A stretch of DNA of 64,000 nt from positions 3,853 to 67,852 of the forward strand of contig CAWZYQ010000002.1 of the NCBI GenBank assembly GCA_963966275.1, written 5' to 3'. The number at the start of each line of letters is the position of its first letter. Within the stretch, counting starts at the first letter, position 1. A program made the translations under genes and the position numbers. Of the stretch, positions 25,652 through 34,827 are shown one piece after another. Below the pieces are notes generated by a model. That model worked only from the letters and a program-made list of their open reading frames with translations. It had not been told where the DNA came from and searched no databases. Source of the stretch: UBA10427 sp003500135 (GTDB taxonomy: Bacteria; Bacteroidota; Bacteroidia; Cytophagales; Cyclobacteriaceae).

Positions 25652-26205
25652 GTAAAAAGACGGGCGATTCCCCGGAAAAAAAGAGTACAACTACCTCTGG
25701 TAAACCGAAAGGGATATCTCGCGTTAAAAAGGAGCCACTTCGAAAAACACCTAAAATGATGGGGTTAAATGAAGCCAAATCCAGGCTTAACGAGGCTGAA
25801 AAAGAGAAAGTTGAAGAAGGAGTAGAACTACTGTCCGAGGATAAGCCATTCAATCAAGAACAATTTGATAAAGCCTGGGAAGAATTTGCCAAAATACTGA
25901 AAGAGTCCGGTAGAGAGGGTGATTTTGCGATCATGAAGCAGGAGTATTCGCTTACCGGCACAGATATCAACCTAACACTTCCTAACAGCTTTCAGCTACT
26001 TACACTAGAACGACTACAACAGGAATTGCTAACTTTTTTGAGAGAGAGGCTTCAAAATAGAAAAATTCAGCTCAATGCAGAGGTGAAAGCCAACTCTGAA
26101 GTGAAGATGGTATATACCAACAAGGAAAAATTCGATTACCTCGCAGAAAAGTATCCGCAACTTTTAGAACTAAAGCGCCGGCTTGATTTGGAAACGGACT
26201 TTTAG
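25645..26205 (+). CDS. dnaX: DnaX tau-specific C-terminal part (-1 frame)
   Basis: 186 residues in the -1 frame relative to gamma, with no independent start at its head. An ATG at 25756 exists but lies inside the domain. A Lys/Ser/Pro-rich linker comes first, then a helical domain with FDKAWEEFAKILKESG, INLTLPNSFQ, LTFLRERL, and the terminal LLELKRRLDLETDF that is typical of Bacteroidota tau. This part should bind the polymerase alpha subunit and DnaB. It is expressed only if the A10 run is slipped. A true frameshift mutation or an assembly error in the homopolymer would look the same. Confidence 0.8.
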   Translation, partial: RLSKKTGDSPEKKSTTTSGKPKGISRVKKEPLRKTPKMMGLNEAKSRLNEAEKEKVEEGVELLSEDKPFNQEQFDKAWEEFAKILKESGREGDFAIMKQEYSLTGTDINLTLPNSFQLLTLERLQQELLTFLRERLQNRKIQLNAEVKANSEVKMVYTNKEKFDYLAEKYPQLLELKRRLDLETDF

Positions 26206-26212
26206 TTGTGGT

Positions 26213-27148
26213 TTAATCGCCTATTTTTTCTCCAAATTCGTAAATGAAGCCAATATCAATCACGTTATTGATTTGCCAGGGTACATATGAGGAATTATCT
26301 TCTTCGTTCTTTATTCTCACATTATCATCATAGATAACCCTGAACTGAAAGTTTACACTGATGTATTTCAATAGCTTGTAGTTCATGAACAACTCTCCAA
26401 AAACATCAATATGATCCGGGGTTTCATATTCATAGAAAAGTGATAGGTTGTATCTCAACTTCATGTTTTTTACCGGGCTAAAATTGTCAGATACTACAAT
26501 GTTGGCACCCAGGTCCGACTTCCAGTTCATACCCGCAGGTACACCATTGGTAGGGAAATTTGACAACGAATCGTCCGTTACAAAGGTAAACCTTCCCGAA
26601 AGGGGGGCCAGCGTAAGTGCAAATTTATCTTTTTTGTAACCCAAACCGAATGACGGCGAAATGATGCCGGGATTTAAGAATTTCGAGTTGACAATCCTTT
26701 GATCACCCACTTTATTGTCGGCAAAACCTTTTAAAAACTGGGTGCGAAAGTCCAGGATACCATCGAGGTACCATTTGTTCACCAGTTTTCGGCCACCCTT
26801 AAAAATATAAATCAGAAAATCTTCATTTTTGATCAATAGGTTGGTGGATTCCCCTTGCCGAAGAAGGCTTATACCGGCGTCAAGCTTATTTTCCAATTTG
26901 AATTCGCCTCTGTCATAGTAGGCATATAAGTTAACAGTAGTACCCAGTGAGAAGCTCGGTTGATCGCCTCTTGTCCAGTCTTTTTGATATACATTCTGTA
27001 GGGTAAATGTCAATTTTCCACCTGTTTTCCAATACTTGATGGTGTCGGCCGGTGGCCGGTATTTGACAATTAGTGTGTCAATGCGTTTTTGGGCATTAGC
27101 CTGTGGAAAAAATAAAAATGTAAAAGAAAGTAAAAAAAACAATCTCAT
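26213..27148 (-). CDS. DUF3078 outer-membrane-type protein
   Basis: 311 residues with a clear signal peptide (about 1-19, cut after ANAQ). It matches DUF3078: WKTGGKLTFTLQNVYQKDWTRGDQPSFS and FKLENKLDAGISLLRQG near the N-terminus. It also has many alternating amphipathic stretches and a C-terminal aromatic-rich strand (VIDIGFIYEFGEKIGD). It is predicted to be a beta-barrel or beta-rich envelope protein. The function is unknown. It is convergent with dnaX and has its own promoter 23 bp upstream. Confidence 0.85.
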   Translation of the reverse strand: MRLFFLLSFTFLFFPQANAQKRIDTLIVKYRPPADTIKYWKTGGKLTFTLQNVYQKDWTRGDQPSFSLGTTVNLYAYYDRGEFKLENKLDAGISLLRQGESTNLLIKNEDFLIYIFKGGRKLVNKWYLDGILDFRTQFLKGFADNKVGDQRIVNSKFLNPGIISPSFGLGYKKDKFALTLAPLSGRFTFVTDDSLSNFPTNGVPAGMNWKSDLGANIVVSDNFSPVKNMKLRYNLSLFYEYETPDHIDVFGELFMNYKLLKYISVNFQFRVIYDDNVRIKNEEDNSSYVPWQINNVIDIGFIYEFGEKIGD

Positions 27149-27170
27149 GGAACAGGCCGGATTTGAAGCA

Positions 27171-27178
27171 CAAAAATA
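27171..27178 (-). promoter_or_regulatory. Promoter -7 element of the DUF3078 gene
   Basis: TATTTTTG on the minus strand, an exact TAnnTTTG match 23 bp from the ATG, implying a leader of under 20 nt. Confidence 0.5.
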
Positions 27179-27293
27179 GTGAATAAGTGGCTTACTTGAA
27201 AACCGTTGGCTTAAATGAATGCAACTATTAGATATACGACCTTAAAATACTGATGAGTTCAATGGAAATATAGGCGCAAAAGAGATAGAAAGT

Positions 27294-27704
27294 TTAAACT
27301 ACTGCCTTTATTTCATCCAATGCATTTTCCGTGAGTGGCTTGGTTATGAATTTTATTACATTCTCATTATTTACGATCTTATCGATATCACGCTTATTAT
27401 CGGAGCTTGAAAGAATAATAACTTTACATTTGTTTTTAACAAATGAACTGAATTTTTCAAATTCATATAGGAATACAAAACCATCTACAATTGGCATATT
27501 GATATCAAGAATAATGATATCAGGAAGCTTATCCGCATCGTCCCTATTCTGTTCGAGGTATTCAAGGGCTCCTTTTCCGGAATTTTTAATTATTACCTCC
27601 TGAGCAAAATTTGTGATCTCTATAATTCTTCGGCTGATGAAATTATCTGTGTCGTTGTCATCTACCAACATCACCAAATCGATGGGATTCGTATCTTTAG
27701 ACAT
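27294..27704 (-). CDS. Single-domain CheY-like response regulator
   Basis: About 136 residues from the ATG at 27704; a TTG two codons earlier is less likely. The receiver is complete: acidic pair VDDND, phosphoacceptor in IIILDINMP, serine/threonine in ILSSSD and lysine in ITKPL. It has no output domain, so it acts by protein contact or as a phosphate sink. This subtype (DDNDTDNFISRRIIE) often pairs with hybrid kinases in Bacteroidota. No kinase is adjacent. Unlike the broken receiver at 20.3 kb, all key residues are kept. Confidence 0.88.
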   Translation of the reverse strand: MSKDTNPIDLVMLVDDNDTDNFISRRIIEITNFAQEVIIKNSGKGALEYLEQNRDDADKLPDIIILDINMPIVDGFVFLYEFEKFSSFVKNKCKVIILSSSDNKRDIDKIVNNENVIKFITKPLTENALDEIKAVV

Positions 27705-27871
27705 ATGCAACTATGTGTTATAATCGAAATATATGTAAAAATCTGCTTTAATCTTTAAAAAATGTATCTCCGTTGATATACCTGCGTGAAATTAAAAAAT
27801 AATATTGAGAAACAAATGAAATAAGAACAATTTTTGTAGGAAAATTACAAATTTTCCTAAATATTCTTTTA

Positions 27872-29713
27872 TTATCGTTTCAGTATTTTGAGTTGCTGCA
27901 ATGGTTTTATCGCAAAGTCGGTTTTATTGTTCCACTCCATAAGGTCCTTTACACTTACTTCATATTGTCGCGCTATCCCGTATAAGGTTTCTTCCGGCTT
28001 TACTATATGTATAATATATTCTTCCTTGTTATGGCTTGCTCTTGCTGTTTTGGCTTGAGGGATTTTCAAATCTGTGCCTATGGCCAGGTTTTCAGATGTG
28101 TTCAACTGATTTATTTCCACAATTTCGCTGTGCTCTACGCCATATTTCAGTGAAATTCCATAAAGCGTCTCACCGGATTTTACAGTGTGGATAATTGTTT
28201 TGGATGGATTAAAACCGGTTTTTTTAGGCTCTACAGTAGTGTATTGTTCAACGTCATCTACCTTTGACTTCTCTGAAATAGCATGTTCATCAGCCTTTTC
28301 TTTTGGTGAATAGGCACTTTTTGCCTGTGAGGGTAGTTCACTACTTGCTATTTGTTTTTTAGGATGAAGTATTTTTTCAGGTATATCATGATATACAGGT
28401 GGCGTATCAGCTGGTCTGATATAACGCATCCAAAGCAATAACCCGGTTTTTATATCCGATTCTTTTTCCAACCTGTTTTTACGCATTAGCGATTTCAGCT
28501 TTACTCCATATTTTTGGGAAATGCCCCAAAGGGTTTCCCCGGGCAAAACAACATGGTAGTGCGTGGATGCCTTATTCCTTTTTCTTTGGAAGTAGTAAGG
28601 TTTACCTCTTTGAATTTGTTCAACGCCGGTCATGTCATTGAATTTCATAAACTTTTCTACTGAAATATCGCCCTGAAGCGCCAGCATATCTATAGTACTC
28701 CGGCCATCGGCCAGTGTGCCTTTCCTTCGATTTATTTTTGTGTCTTTCCCTTCTTTTTTCTCCAATTCCGGAAATAGTCTGGCATTGGCGAAGTCATATT
28801 TGTCAACAATGGCCTTGTATGCAAATGTCCTTTGATTCTGGTCGCCATTGATTCCCGAATGGTCACTCCTAATCTTCCTGCCTGCTATTCTTTTCGCCTT
28901 GCTGGCGTCCATGGGGATAACCAATGCATAACTTTTATCGGGGGGGACTAAGCCTTTTTTGAATCCTTTATTATATGACTCCAGCAACTCTTTGTCCACA
29001 TTGAAGCTATCGGCAATGTTCTTCAATTTCTCATTTTTTTTACCCTCGTATTCCATGAGAAATAAAGGTGCCAAATCCCTTTTGTCCAATTCGGATTGAA
29101 AAGCTATTAAATGTGCCAGGAATTTTTTAACATACCAATAGGTGTGCTGGTCGATATCCATTTTATTTGCCCCGATATACTTCCTTTTGATATGTTTTTC
29201 AGCGCCACCTCTACCGGTTTGATAGGCCATAATGGCATATATCCAGTTCTTGAAATACAGGTGGTTCTTTTTGAGATATCGCGCGGCGCCCTGGGTTGAT
29301 GATACTATATTCATCCGTTCATCTACAATATGATCTACACGAAGACCGACTTCACGCGCTGCGGGAACCTTAAATTGCCAAAAGCCTACTGCATTGGAAG
29401 ATGAAACCGCATCCGGAATTAAGGCGCTTTCCTGAATAACGAGGTATTTAATTTCCTCGGGCACGTTTTCTTCATTTAAAATGCGCTCGATAATGGGGAA
29501 GTACATTTGCACCCTGGCCAGTTTTTTATCGAAATAACTCGGGCTTCGGTGAAGGGCATCTACATCAGCTTGTATCTGCTTACGGGCTTTTTCATTTATA
29601 TGGAGTTTCAGGCCTGATATTTCAAGGGAAGAAGGAACCCGCGGGGTCTGTGCTGGCAGGCTGAAGCACAAGAGAAAAATAGCCGCCAAAGTTGAAAAAA
29701 TACGTAATGACAT
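27872..29713 (-). CDS. MltD-like lytic transglycosylase with three LysM domains
   Basis: 613 residues, exported. It has a signal peptide (about 1-21). The SLT domain (about 70-230) carries catalytic Glu95 in QESALIP, then SSNAVGFWQFK and YAIMAYQTGRGGAEKH. A linker region follows, then LysM domains at about 385-432, 508-552 and 565-610 (for example TLWGISQKYGV and TLYGISLKYGV). It cleaves peptidoglycan glycan strands to give anhydro-muropeptides. It lies 4 bp after the O-methyltransferase gene, so it ends a three-gene operon. MltD of E. coli has the same order with two LysM domains. Confidence 0.92.
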   Translation of the reverse strand: MSLRIFSTLAAIFLLCFSLPAQTPRVPSSLEISGLKLHINEKARKQIQADVDALHRSPSYFDKKLARVQMYFPIIERILNEENVPEEIKYLVIQESALIPDAVSSSNAVGFWQFKVPAAREVGLRVDHIVDERMNIVSSTQGAARYLKKNHLYFKNWIYAIMAYQTGRGGAEKHIKRKYIGANKMDIDQHTYWYVKKFLAHLIAFQSELDKRDLAPLFLMEYEGKKNEKLKNIADSFNVDKELLESYNKGFKKGLVPPDKSYALVIPMDASKAKRIAGRKIRSDHSGINGDQNQRTFAYKAIVDKYDFANARLFPELEKKEGKDTKINRRKGTLADGRSTIDMLALQGDISVEKFMKFNDMTGVEQIQRGKPYYFQRKRNKASTHYHVVLPGETLWGISQKYGVKLKSLMRKNRLEKESDIKTGLLLWMRYIRPADTPPVYHDIPEKILHPKKQIASSELPSQAKSAYSPKEKADEHAISEKSKVDDVEQYTTVEPKKTGFNPSKTIIHTVKSGETLYGISLKYGVEHSEIVEINQLNTSENLAIGTDLKIPQAKTARASHNKEEYIIHIVKPEETLYGIARQYEVSVKDLMEWNNKTDFAIKPLQQLKILKR

Positions 29714-29717
29714 ATGT

Positions 29718-30356
29718 TTACAATTTCCTGATTAAAAATAATCCATCCCTGATTGACAATAAAATGTTTTCTACCCGATTATCATTCTGGATATGTTCAT
29801 TAAATTCGGCTATGGCTTTCGTATCCTTGTCATTATGAGCAGGTTCAATCAGTTTGCCCTTCCATAATACATTATCAGCAATTATCAGGCTACCGGGTTG
29901 TACTTTATCAATCACCATCTCATAATAATTAAGATAATTCACCTTGTCAGCATCGATGAATACGATATCGAAAGTATAGTTGAGTTGGGGTATGATGGTA
30001 AGTGCATTACCAAAAAGAGGCTCAACTACATCAGATACACCTGCCTGTTCGAAAAATCCCGCATTGTTTTCCCTAAGCTCTTCGTTTCGGTCAATAGTAA
30101 TTAATTTACCTCCGCTTTGAATACCTTCGGCGAGACAAATAGCAGAATAACCGGTATAGGTGCCGATCTCAAGTATATATTTAGGATGTATTAACTTGGA
30201 TAGCATGGCAAGAGCCCTGCCCTGGACATGCCCTGAAAGCATATTTGGCTTAAGCATCCTGAGATGCGTATGCCGGTTTATTTTTTGAAGTACATCACTT
30301 TCTTCAGTGGTGTGTTGCTCTATATATTTTTCTATTTCTTCAGGTACGATCATCAT
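29718..30356 (-). CDS. Class I SAM-dependent O-methyltransferase
   Basis: 212 residues, of the caffeoyl-CoA/catechol O-methyltransferase family. Seen: the SAM site EIGTYTGYSAICLAEG, TIDRNEE, and metal-site aspartates in FDIVFIDADKVNYLNYYE and LIIADNVLWKGK. The family needs a divalent cation. The substrate is unknown. The ATG overlaps the M16 peptidase stop (TAATG), which shows translational coupling. Confidence 0.9.
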   Translation of the reverse strand: MMIVPEEIEKYIEQHTTEESDVLQKINRHTHLRMLKPNMLSGHVQGRALAMLSKLIHPKYILEIGTYTGYSAICLAEGIQSGGKLITIDRNEELRENNAGFFEQAGVSDVVEPLFGNALTIIPQLNYTFDIVFIDADKVNYLNYYEMVIDKVQPGSLIIADNVLWKGKLIEPAHNDKDTKAIAEFNEHIQNDNRVENILLSIRDGLFLIRKL

Positions 30357-31606
30357 TATGATTTATTTTTTTGGCCGGGCAGGTAATAAAGAAAACTAAG
30401 GCTGTTCTCATCAAAAATATCATTGGCAATATTCCAGAGCTCCATATCGTCTACGGCGCGTATTTGGGCTACCACCTCTTCAAAAGTAGGGATTAGCCCC
30501 AGGTCTAATAAACTTCGCCCCATCATGAGCATAAGGCTGGCATTATTTTCCTCCGACATGGCCAATTGACCGATGAATTGTTCCTTGGCGCGATGTAGTT
30601 GCACATTGGTAAGCGGTTTTAGTTTGAACTTTTTCAGTTCTTTCAGCGCCAGATCAACACATCGGTATAGCTGCTGGTGTTCGGTTCCGAAAAATATGCT
30701 AAAGAGGCCCGTATCGAGGTAAGGTGTATAATGTGCATCAATTGAATATACAAAGCCATATTTCTCCCTGATGCCCAGGTTCAGTCTGCTGTTCATACCC
30801 GGGCCGCCAAGTATATTGACCAATAGCATTAAGGCAATCCTTCTTTCATCTTTCAACGGGTAAGCAGGTTTGCCTATTGCGCATTGGGCCTGAGAGATTG
30901 GTTTTTTATGGATATTCGTTTTCGCTACATATAGTTTTTCATCATAGGCCTCTCTATCCGGACTGCCATTTTGAACCGGAGCGCTGCCAATATATTTCCT
31001 TACAATGCCTTCCATCTTTTTTGGAGGCAAATTGCCCACAATGGAAAAAACTATTCTCTCAGGCGACATATTCTGCTCAATGAACCTGTAAAAGTCGTTT
31101 CTGTGAAAACTGCGAACACTTTTTTGGGTGCCCAGTATATTATAACCCAAGGGATGACCACTAAATATGACCTGGTCAAACTCATCCTGTATGGCATCTT
31201 CCGGGTTGTCTTTATACATAGTCATTTCTTCCAATATCACCTTTCGTTCACGCTCAATCTGTTTTTCGGGGAAAACCGAATTAAAGGTAATATCCGTAAG
31301 CAACTCAATAGATTTATCAATGTGTGAACTCAGGGTGGATGCGTAAAAACACATTTTCTCTTTAGTTGTGTAGGCATTCAATTCGCCACCAACCGAATCG
31401 ATTCGGTTTAGTATATGGTAGGCTTTCCTCTTTTCAGTACCCTTGAAAGCCATATGTTCCCAGAAATGGGCCAGGCCTTCCTGGTCAGGTCTTTCATCCC
31501 TGCTTCCAATATCCAGTATAAATCCGCAATGTACTAGATTAGTCGAGGCCACTTGTTTGTACACAACGCGAATCCCGTTTTCCAGGGTAATAAGATCGTA
31601 TTCCAT
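30356..31606 (-). CDS. M16-family zinc peptidase
   Basis: 416-residue pitrilysin/processing-peptidase-like protein. The inverted zinc motif HFWEH is at 47-51 (His47, Glu50, His51), and the distal glutamate lies in ERKVILEEM about 75 residues on. The second half has the inactive M16_C domain. It has no signal peptide, so it is probably cytoplasmic. Relatives process or degrade peptides. It is the first gene of the operon with the methyltransferase and transglycosylase genes. Confidence 0.92.
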   Translation of the reverse strand: MEYDLITLENGIRVVYKQVASTNLVHCGFILDIGSRDERPDQEGLAHFWEHMAFKGTEKRKAYHILNRIDSVGGELNAYTTKEKMCFYASTLSSHIDKSIELLTDITFNSVFPEKQIERERKVILEEMTMYKDNPEDAIQDEFDQVIFSGHPLGYNILGTQKSVRSFHRNDFYRFIEQNMSPERIVFSIVGNLPPKKMEGIVRKYIGSAPVQNGSPDREAYDEKLYVAKTNIHKKPISQAQCAIGKPAYPLKDERRIALMLLVNILGGPGMNSRLNLGIREKYGFVYSIDAHYTPYLDTGLFSIFFGTEHQQLYRCVDLALKELKKFKLKPLTNVQLHRAKEQFIGQLAMSEENNASLMLMMGRSLLDLGLIPTFEEVVAQIRAVDDMELWNIANDIFDENSLSFLYYLPGQKNKS

Positions 31607-31629
31607 ATCGCTGCTTGTCCAACAAAAAA

Positions 31630-31637
31630 CAAATGTA
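31630..31637 (-). promoter_or_regulatory. Promoter -7 element of the M16/OMT/MltD operon
   Basis: TACATTTG on the minus strand, an exact TAnnTTTG match 24 bp from the ATG. It is the same octamer as at ssrA. Confidence 0.55.
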
Positions 31638-31773
31638 CGAGGTATTGATACAATTTAAAATGGATTTTGCCAAAACAAGTGATTACAGGTTGATGTATGG
31701 CCCTGCATTTTGGTAAAAGCCATTCCAACATTACGGAATCGGGACTTTTGCTGTTTCTTTGATTGAATAATTC

Positions 31774-31781
31774 TATATTTG
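31774..31781 (+). promoter_or_regulatory. Promoter -7 element of the aminopeptidase P gene
   Basis: TATATTTG, an exact TAnnTTTG match 34 bp before the ATG. A TTTG at 31747-31750 is 23 bp upstream, slightly farther than usual. Confidence 0.6.
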
Positions 31782-31814
31782 GCTTACAGAAACACTAACT
31801 AAAAAATCAATTCC

Positions 31815-33104
31815 ATGAAATATTTTCCTATTAAAAAGGACCTCTACAATTTAAACCGTCAAAATCTGGTAAAACAACTCAAACCACGTTCTGTAGCTGT
31901 TTTCAACTCCAATGATATCATGCCGACCAGTGCTGACGGCACTATGAAATTTAAACAGCATTCTGATATATTTTACTTGTCTGGTATTGACCAGGAAGAA
32001 AGTATACTGGCAATAGCGCCGGATCATCCTGACGAAAACTTAAGGGAAGTTCTGTTTCTTAGACAAACGAATGAAGAAATAGCTATTTGGGAAGGACACA
32101 AATATACGAAAGAGGAGGCATTCGAGTCGTCAGGCATTAAAAATGTACAATGGCTGGATAACTTTGATAAGCTTTTCAATAATATAATGTTGGAGAGTGA
32201 TTTTGTGTATTTAAACACAAATGAGCATATGCGTGCTGCTGCTGAAGTACAGACACGCGATAAACGATTTATTAATTGGTGCCAGAACAAATATCCATTA
32301 CATAATTATCGAAGAATCGCACCAGTTATGCACCATCTTCGTGCCATTAAATCCCAATTGGAAATTGATGTACTTCAAAAAGCCTGTGATATTACTGAAC
32401 AGGGATTTCGAAGGATACTCAACTTTGTAAAACCAGGCGTAATGGAGTTTGAAATTGAAGCGGAATACATCCACGAATTCATTCGCAACAGGGCCAATGG
32501 CTTTGGCTATGATCCCATTATTGCTTCGGGATTTAATGCGTGTGTATTGCACTACATAGATAACAACAGCGAGTGTAAAGATGGTGACTTACTACTGATG
32601 GATGTTGGGGCACAATATGCGAACTATAATGCAGATTTAACGAGGACTATCCCGGTAAATGGTCGATATTCTGACCGTCAAAAAGCGGTATATAATGCAG
32701 TTTTGCGAGTTCAGAGAGAAGCAATGAAAATGTTGGTTCCCGGTAATTCAATTCCTGAGTATCATAAAGAGGTAGGTAAGCTTATGGAAAAAGAGCTTCA
32801 CGACCTGGGACTTCTGGACAAAACGGATATCAAAAATCAAACTGAAGCAAATCCTGCATATAAAAAGTACTTTATGCACGGTACCTCTCACCACCTTGGT
32901 CTTGATGTACACGATTATGGGAATTGGTACAGAAAGTTTGAGCCGGGTATGGTTTTGACTGTAGAACCAGGTATTTATATCCGGGAGGAAAGTATTGGTA
33001 TTCGAATAGAAAATGATGTGGTAATCACTGAAAATGGTATTCACGATCTGATGAAGAGTATTCCGGTTGAAACGGATGAGATCGAGGAGATTATGAATAG
33101 CTAA
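31815..33104 (+). CDS. Xaa-Pro aminopeptidase (aminopeptidase P family)
   Basis: M24B metallopeptidase, 429 residues, that releases N-terminal residues next to proline. The N-terminal creatinase-like domain (about 1-165) has the FYLSGIDQEESI strand. The pita-bread catalytic domain has all five metal ligands: Asp in LLLMDVGAQ, Asp in NADLTRTIPVNG, His in GTSHHLGLDVHD, Glu in LTVEPGIYI and Glu in IRIENDVVI. It has no signal peptide and so is cytoplasmic. Its length and domain order match PepP of E. coli (441). It is monocistronic. Confidence 0.93.
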   Translation: MKYFPIKKDLYNLNRQNLVKQLKPRSVAVFNSNDIMPTSADGTMKFKQHSDIFYLSGIDQEESILAIAPDHPDENLREVLFLRQTNEEIAIWEGHKYTKEEAFESSGIKNVQWLDNFDKLFNNIMLESDFVYLNTNEHMRAAAEVQTRDKRFINWCQNKYPLHNYRRIAPVMHHLRAIKSQLEIDVLQKACDITEQGFRRILNFVKPGVMEFEIEAEYIHEFIRNRANGFGYDPIIASGFNACVLHYIDNNSECKDGDLLLMDVGAQYANYNADLTRTIPVNGRYSDRQKAVYNAVLRVQREAMKMLVPGNSIPEYHKEVGKLMEKELHDLGLLDKTDIKNQTEANPAYKKYFMHGTSHHLGLDVHDYGNWYRKFEPGMVLTVEPGIYIREESIGIRIENDVVITENGIHDLMKSIPVETDEIEEIMNS

Positions 33105-33124
33105 AACGAAAAACTTCTCAAAAG

Positions 33125-33160
33125 AAAAGGTCAGCTTCATTCCGGGTTGGCCTTTTATTA
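33125..33160 (+). terminator. Terminator after the aminopeptidase P gene
   Basis: AAAAGGTCA (33125-33133) pairs with TGGCCTTTT (33148-33156) over 9 positions including one G-U, followed by TTTTATTA. The loop is 14 nt, so it is weaker than most here. Confidence 0.5.
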
Positions 33161-33419
33161 TGATGTAAAGCGCTGCCTTTATACTTTATACCTGAAATTT
33201 TCAATTTATCAGTCGTCATAAGATATTTCAAATGACGATTTCAGGTTAATCTGATCAAATAATAGAAAGATGCATTAATAAAGTAAGGCATTAGAAATCA
33301 GGTTGTAAAAAACCGGTCGGTTATTGAACAGGGCGAAAGTTTATGGTCGCTTATTTGTTTAAATAAAGCAACCTAAACGTACGATTTGATATTGATGGAA
33401 TTATTAACTGAGTATTTGG
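33161..33419. other. Gene-free stretch with a nested inverted repeat
   Basis: No reading frame. CCTGAAA (33191-33197) and TTTCAGG (33239-33245) enclose a second pair, TCGTCAT (33213-33219) and ATGACGA (33232-33238). There is a 15-nt bulge on one side only. No T run and no promoter motif go with it. Function unclear. Confidence 0.35.
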
Positions 33420-33422
33420 GAT

Positions 33423-33447
33423 AAAAAAAGCCGTCCTTATGAACGGC
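33423..33447 (-). terminator. Intrinsic terminator of the TerB-like gene
   Basis: On the minus strand GCCGT, an 8-nt loop, ACGGC (33447-33443 and 33434-33430), then seven T. Confidence 0.7.
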
Positions 33448-33477
33448 CACTATATAATGACAGATATCATATATCAA

Positions 33478-33870
33478 TTATTTTTTATGCTTTAATGCCT
33501 TGTTTTTTAACATTTCCCGGTCTGCAGTGATAGACGGATCGCTGTATATATTCTTTGAAAGATCGGCAACCACTTTTTTGTTATATCCAAGCTTTTCCGC
33601 AATCTCTTCGCAATAAGCTATTTCAGATTTAAATACCTGCCTGTCAATCTTCATAAGCTGAATTACCATGTATAGGTATTCAAATCTCTCATCCTCCGTA
33701 AGCATGTTTAATTCTTTGATAGGTTCAGGCTTTCTGATTATTTCAGCCACGTCATCTTCATCAAATCCATGGGCTTTTGCAATCAAATGGATTCTTTTTA
33801 ATTCAGAACTGGTTAATTCGTTGTCAATAGTAGCGAGATTAACCAGGATATTTAATTTGCTCTTAGACAT
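33478..33870 (-). CDS. TerB-family protein
   Basis: 130-residue all-helical protein of the TerB superfamily: LVNLATIDNELTSSELKRIHLIAKAHGF, then LMKIDRQVFKSEIAYCEEIAEKLGY. The repeated D-x-x-hydrophobic-E pattern is the acidic metal-binding signature of the fold. It has no membrane segment. TerB occurs with tellurite resistance and stress clusters, but no Ter genes are near. The role is unknown, and the tellurite label should not be taken literally. Confidence 0.75.
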   Translation of the reverse strand: MSKSKLNILVNLATIDNELTSSELKRIHLIAKAHGFDEDDVAEIIRKPEPIKELNMLTEDERFEYLYMVIQLMKIDRQVFKSEIAYCEEIAEKLGYNKKVVADLSKNIYSDPSITADREMLKNKALKHKK

Positions 33871-34006
33871 ATTTATAGGATTTTAAAAAAATGCTCGCTC
33901 GGTTTATTTATTTGAATGGAAAAATACAAATATTCCAATAAGTTGTTAACTTTTTTCGATAAATAAAAAATTATTCGGATATCTGACTGTACAATATAGT
34001 TAATTA

Positions 34007-34765
34007 TCATTTTATATTCCACTCAATTTTTTTTAAGTCGTTGTTCGCAGCGCCCGAATGCGTCAATTCCACAAAATGTACTTCCATTTTTTTACTTATT
34101 GTAATAACTGTTGAACAACGCGTTCCATATCCCTCCATATCGATGTGCATGGCAGACAGTTTTTTTTCTATTTCCCTGGGTACGCCGGTATCCGGTAATA
34201 ACTCGTCAGAGGCTTCAGATTTGTCATTGAGCAAATTAAATAGTGTATGGTCATCAATACGATCTGTTTTTATAAGCTGCTGCAGTTTTTTTCTGCCATT
34301 TTGTACTTTGGGCCATGGGGTGTTAAGCAAATGATTGCTCAACCCATGAATACCATCTTCTATCGTGGTGATCTGATTGCTGATATTTGAATAATGGTAA
34401 TAACCCGAATGATCTCGCAGTAATAAATTATATCCATTGAAAGGCCGCTGGTCATTTTGAAGTTTTTCTAGAAAATGTATGGCGCTGTCATCATTCTCCA
34501 GGTAATCTTTTGTGATTTGTCCTCGAGAGGGTGCTATTGGGTCCATATGGTCCGGGTCTCTAAAATTGGTGATTGCCGCCATTTTACCCAACTTACTCAT
34601 TCCAATCCATGTACCACCGGCTTTAAGGTCCCTGCCGGATACTATTTCCCGGTCGGGCCAATAGTCGAGAGGAGTGGTGGGCCTTTGATAGAACTCATCC
34701 CGGTTGGCGGCAAGTATTAATTCATATTGCGGGTGGCAATTTATTCCGAAGAGAATTAGGCACAT
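34007..34765 (-). CDS. NRDE (TANGO2-like) protein
   Basis: 252 residues. It starts MCLILFGINCHPQYELILAANRDEFY, carrying the AANRDE signature that names the family and a Cys at position 2. Also seen: GGTWIGMSKLGKMAAITNFR and SRGQITKDYL. The Ntn-hydrolase-like fold is expected. The eukaryotic relative TANGO2 is linked to heme and lipid handling. The bacterial function is not settled. It has no signal peptide. It is divergent from the small gene at 34828. Confidence 0.85.
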   Translation of the reverse strand: MCLILFGINCHPQYELILAANRDEFYQRPTTPLDYWPDREIVSGRDLKAGGTWIGMSKLGKMAAITNFRDPDHMDPIAPSRGQITKDYLENDDSAIHFLEKLQNDQRPFNGYNLLLRDHSGYYHYSNISNQITTIEDGIHGLSNHLLNTPWPKVQNGRKKLQQLIKTDRIDDHTLFNLLNDKSEASDELLPDTGVPREIEKKLSAMHIDMEGYGTRCSTVITISKKMEVHFVELTHSGAANNDLKKIEWNIK

Positions 34766-34827
34766 ATCACAGCTTATAAATAAAATCTTATGTAAATTCG
34801 TTGTAATAATACAGCAATGAATTAAAA

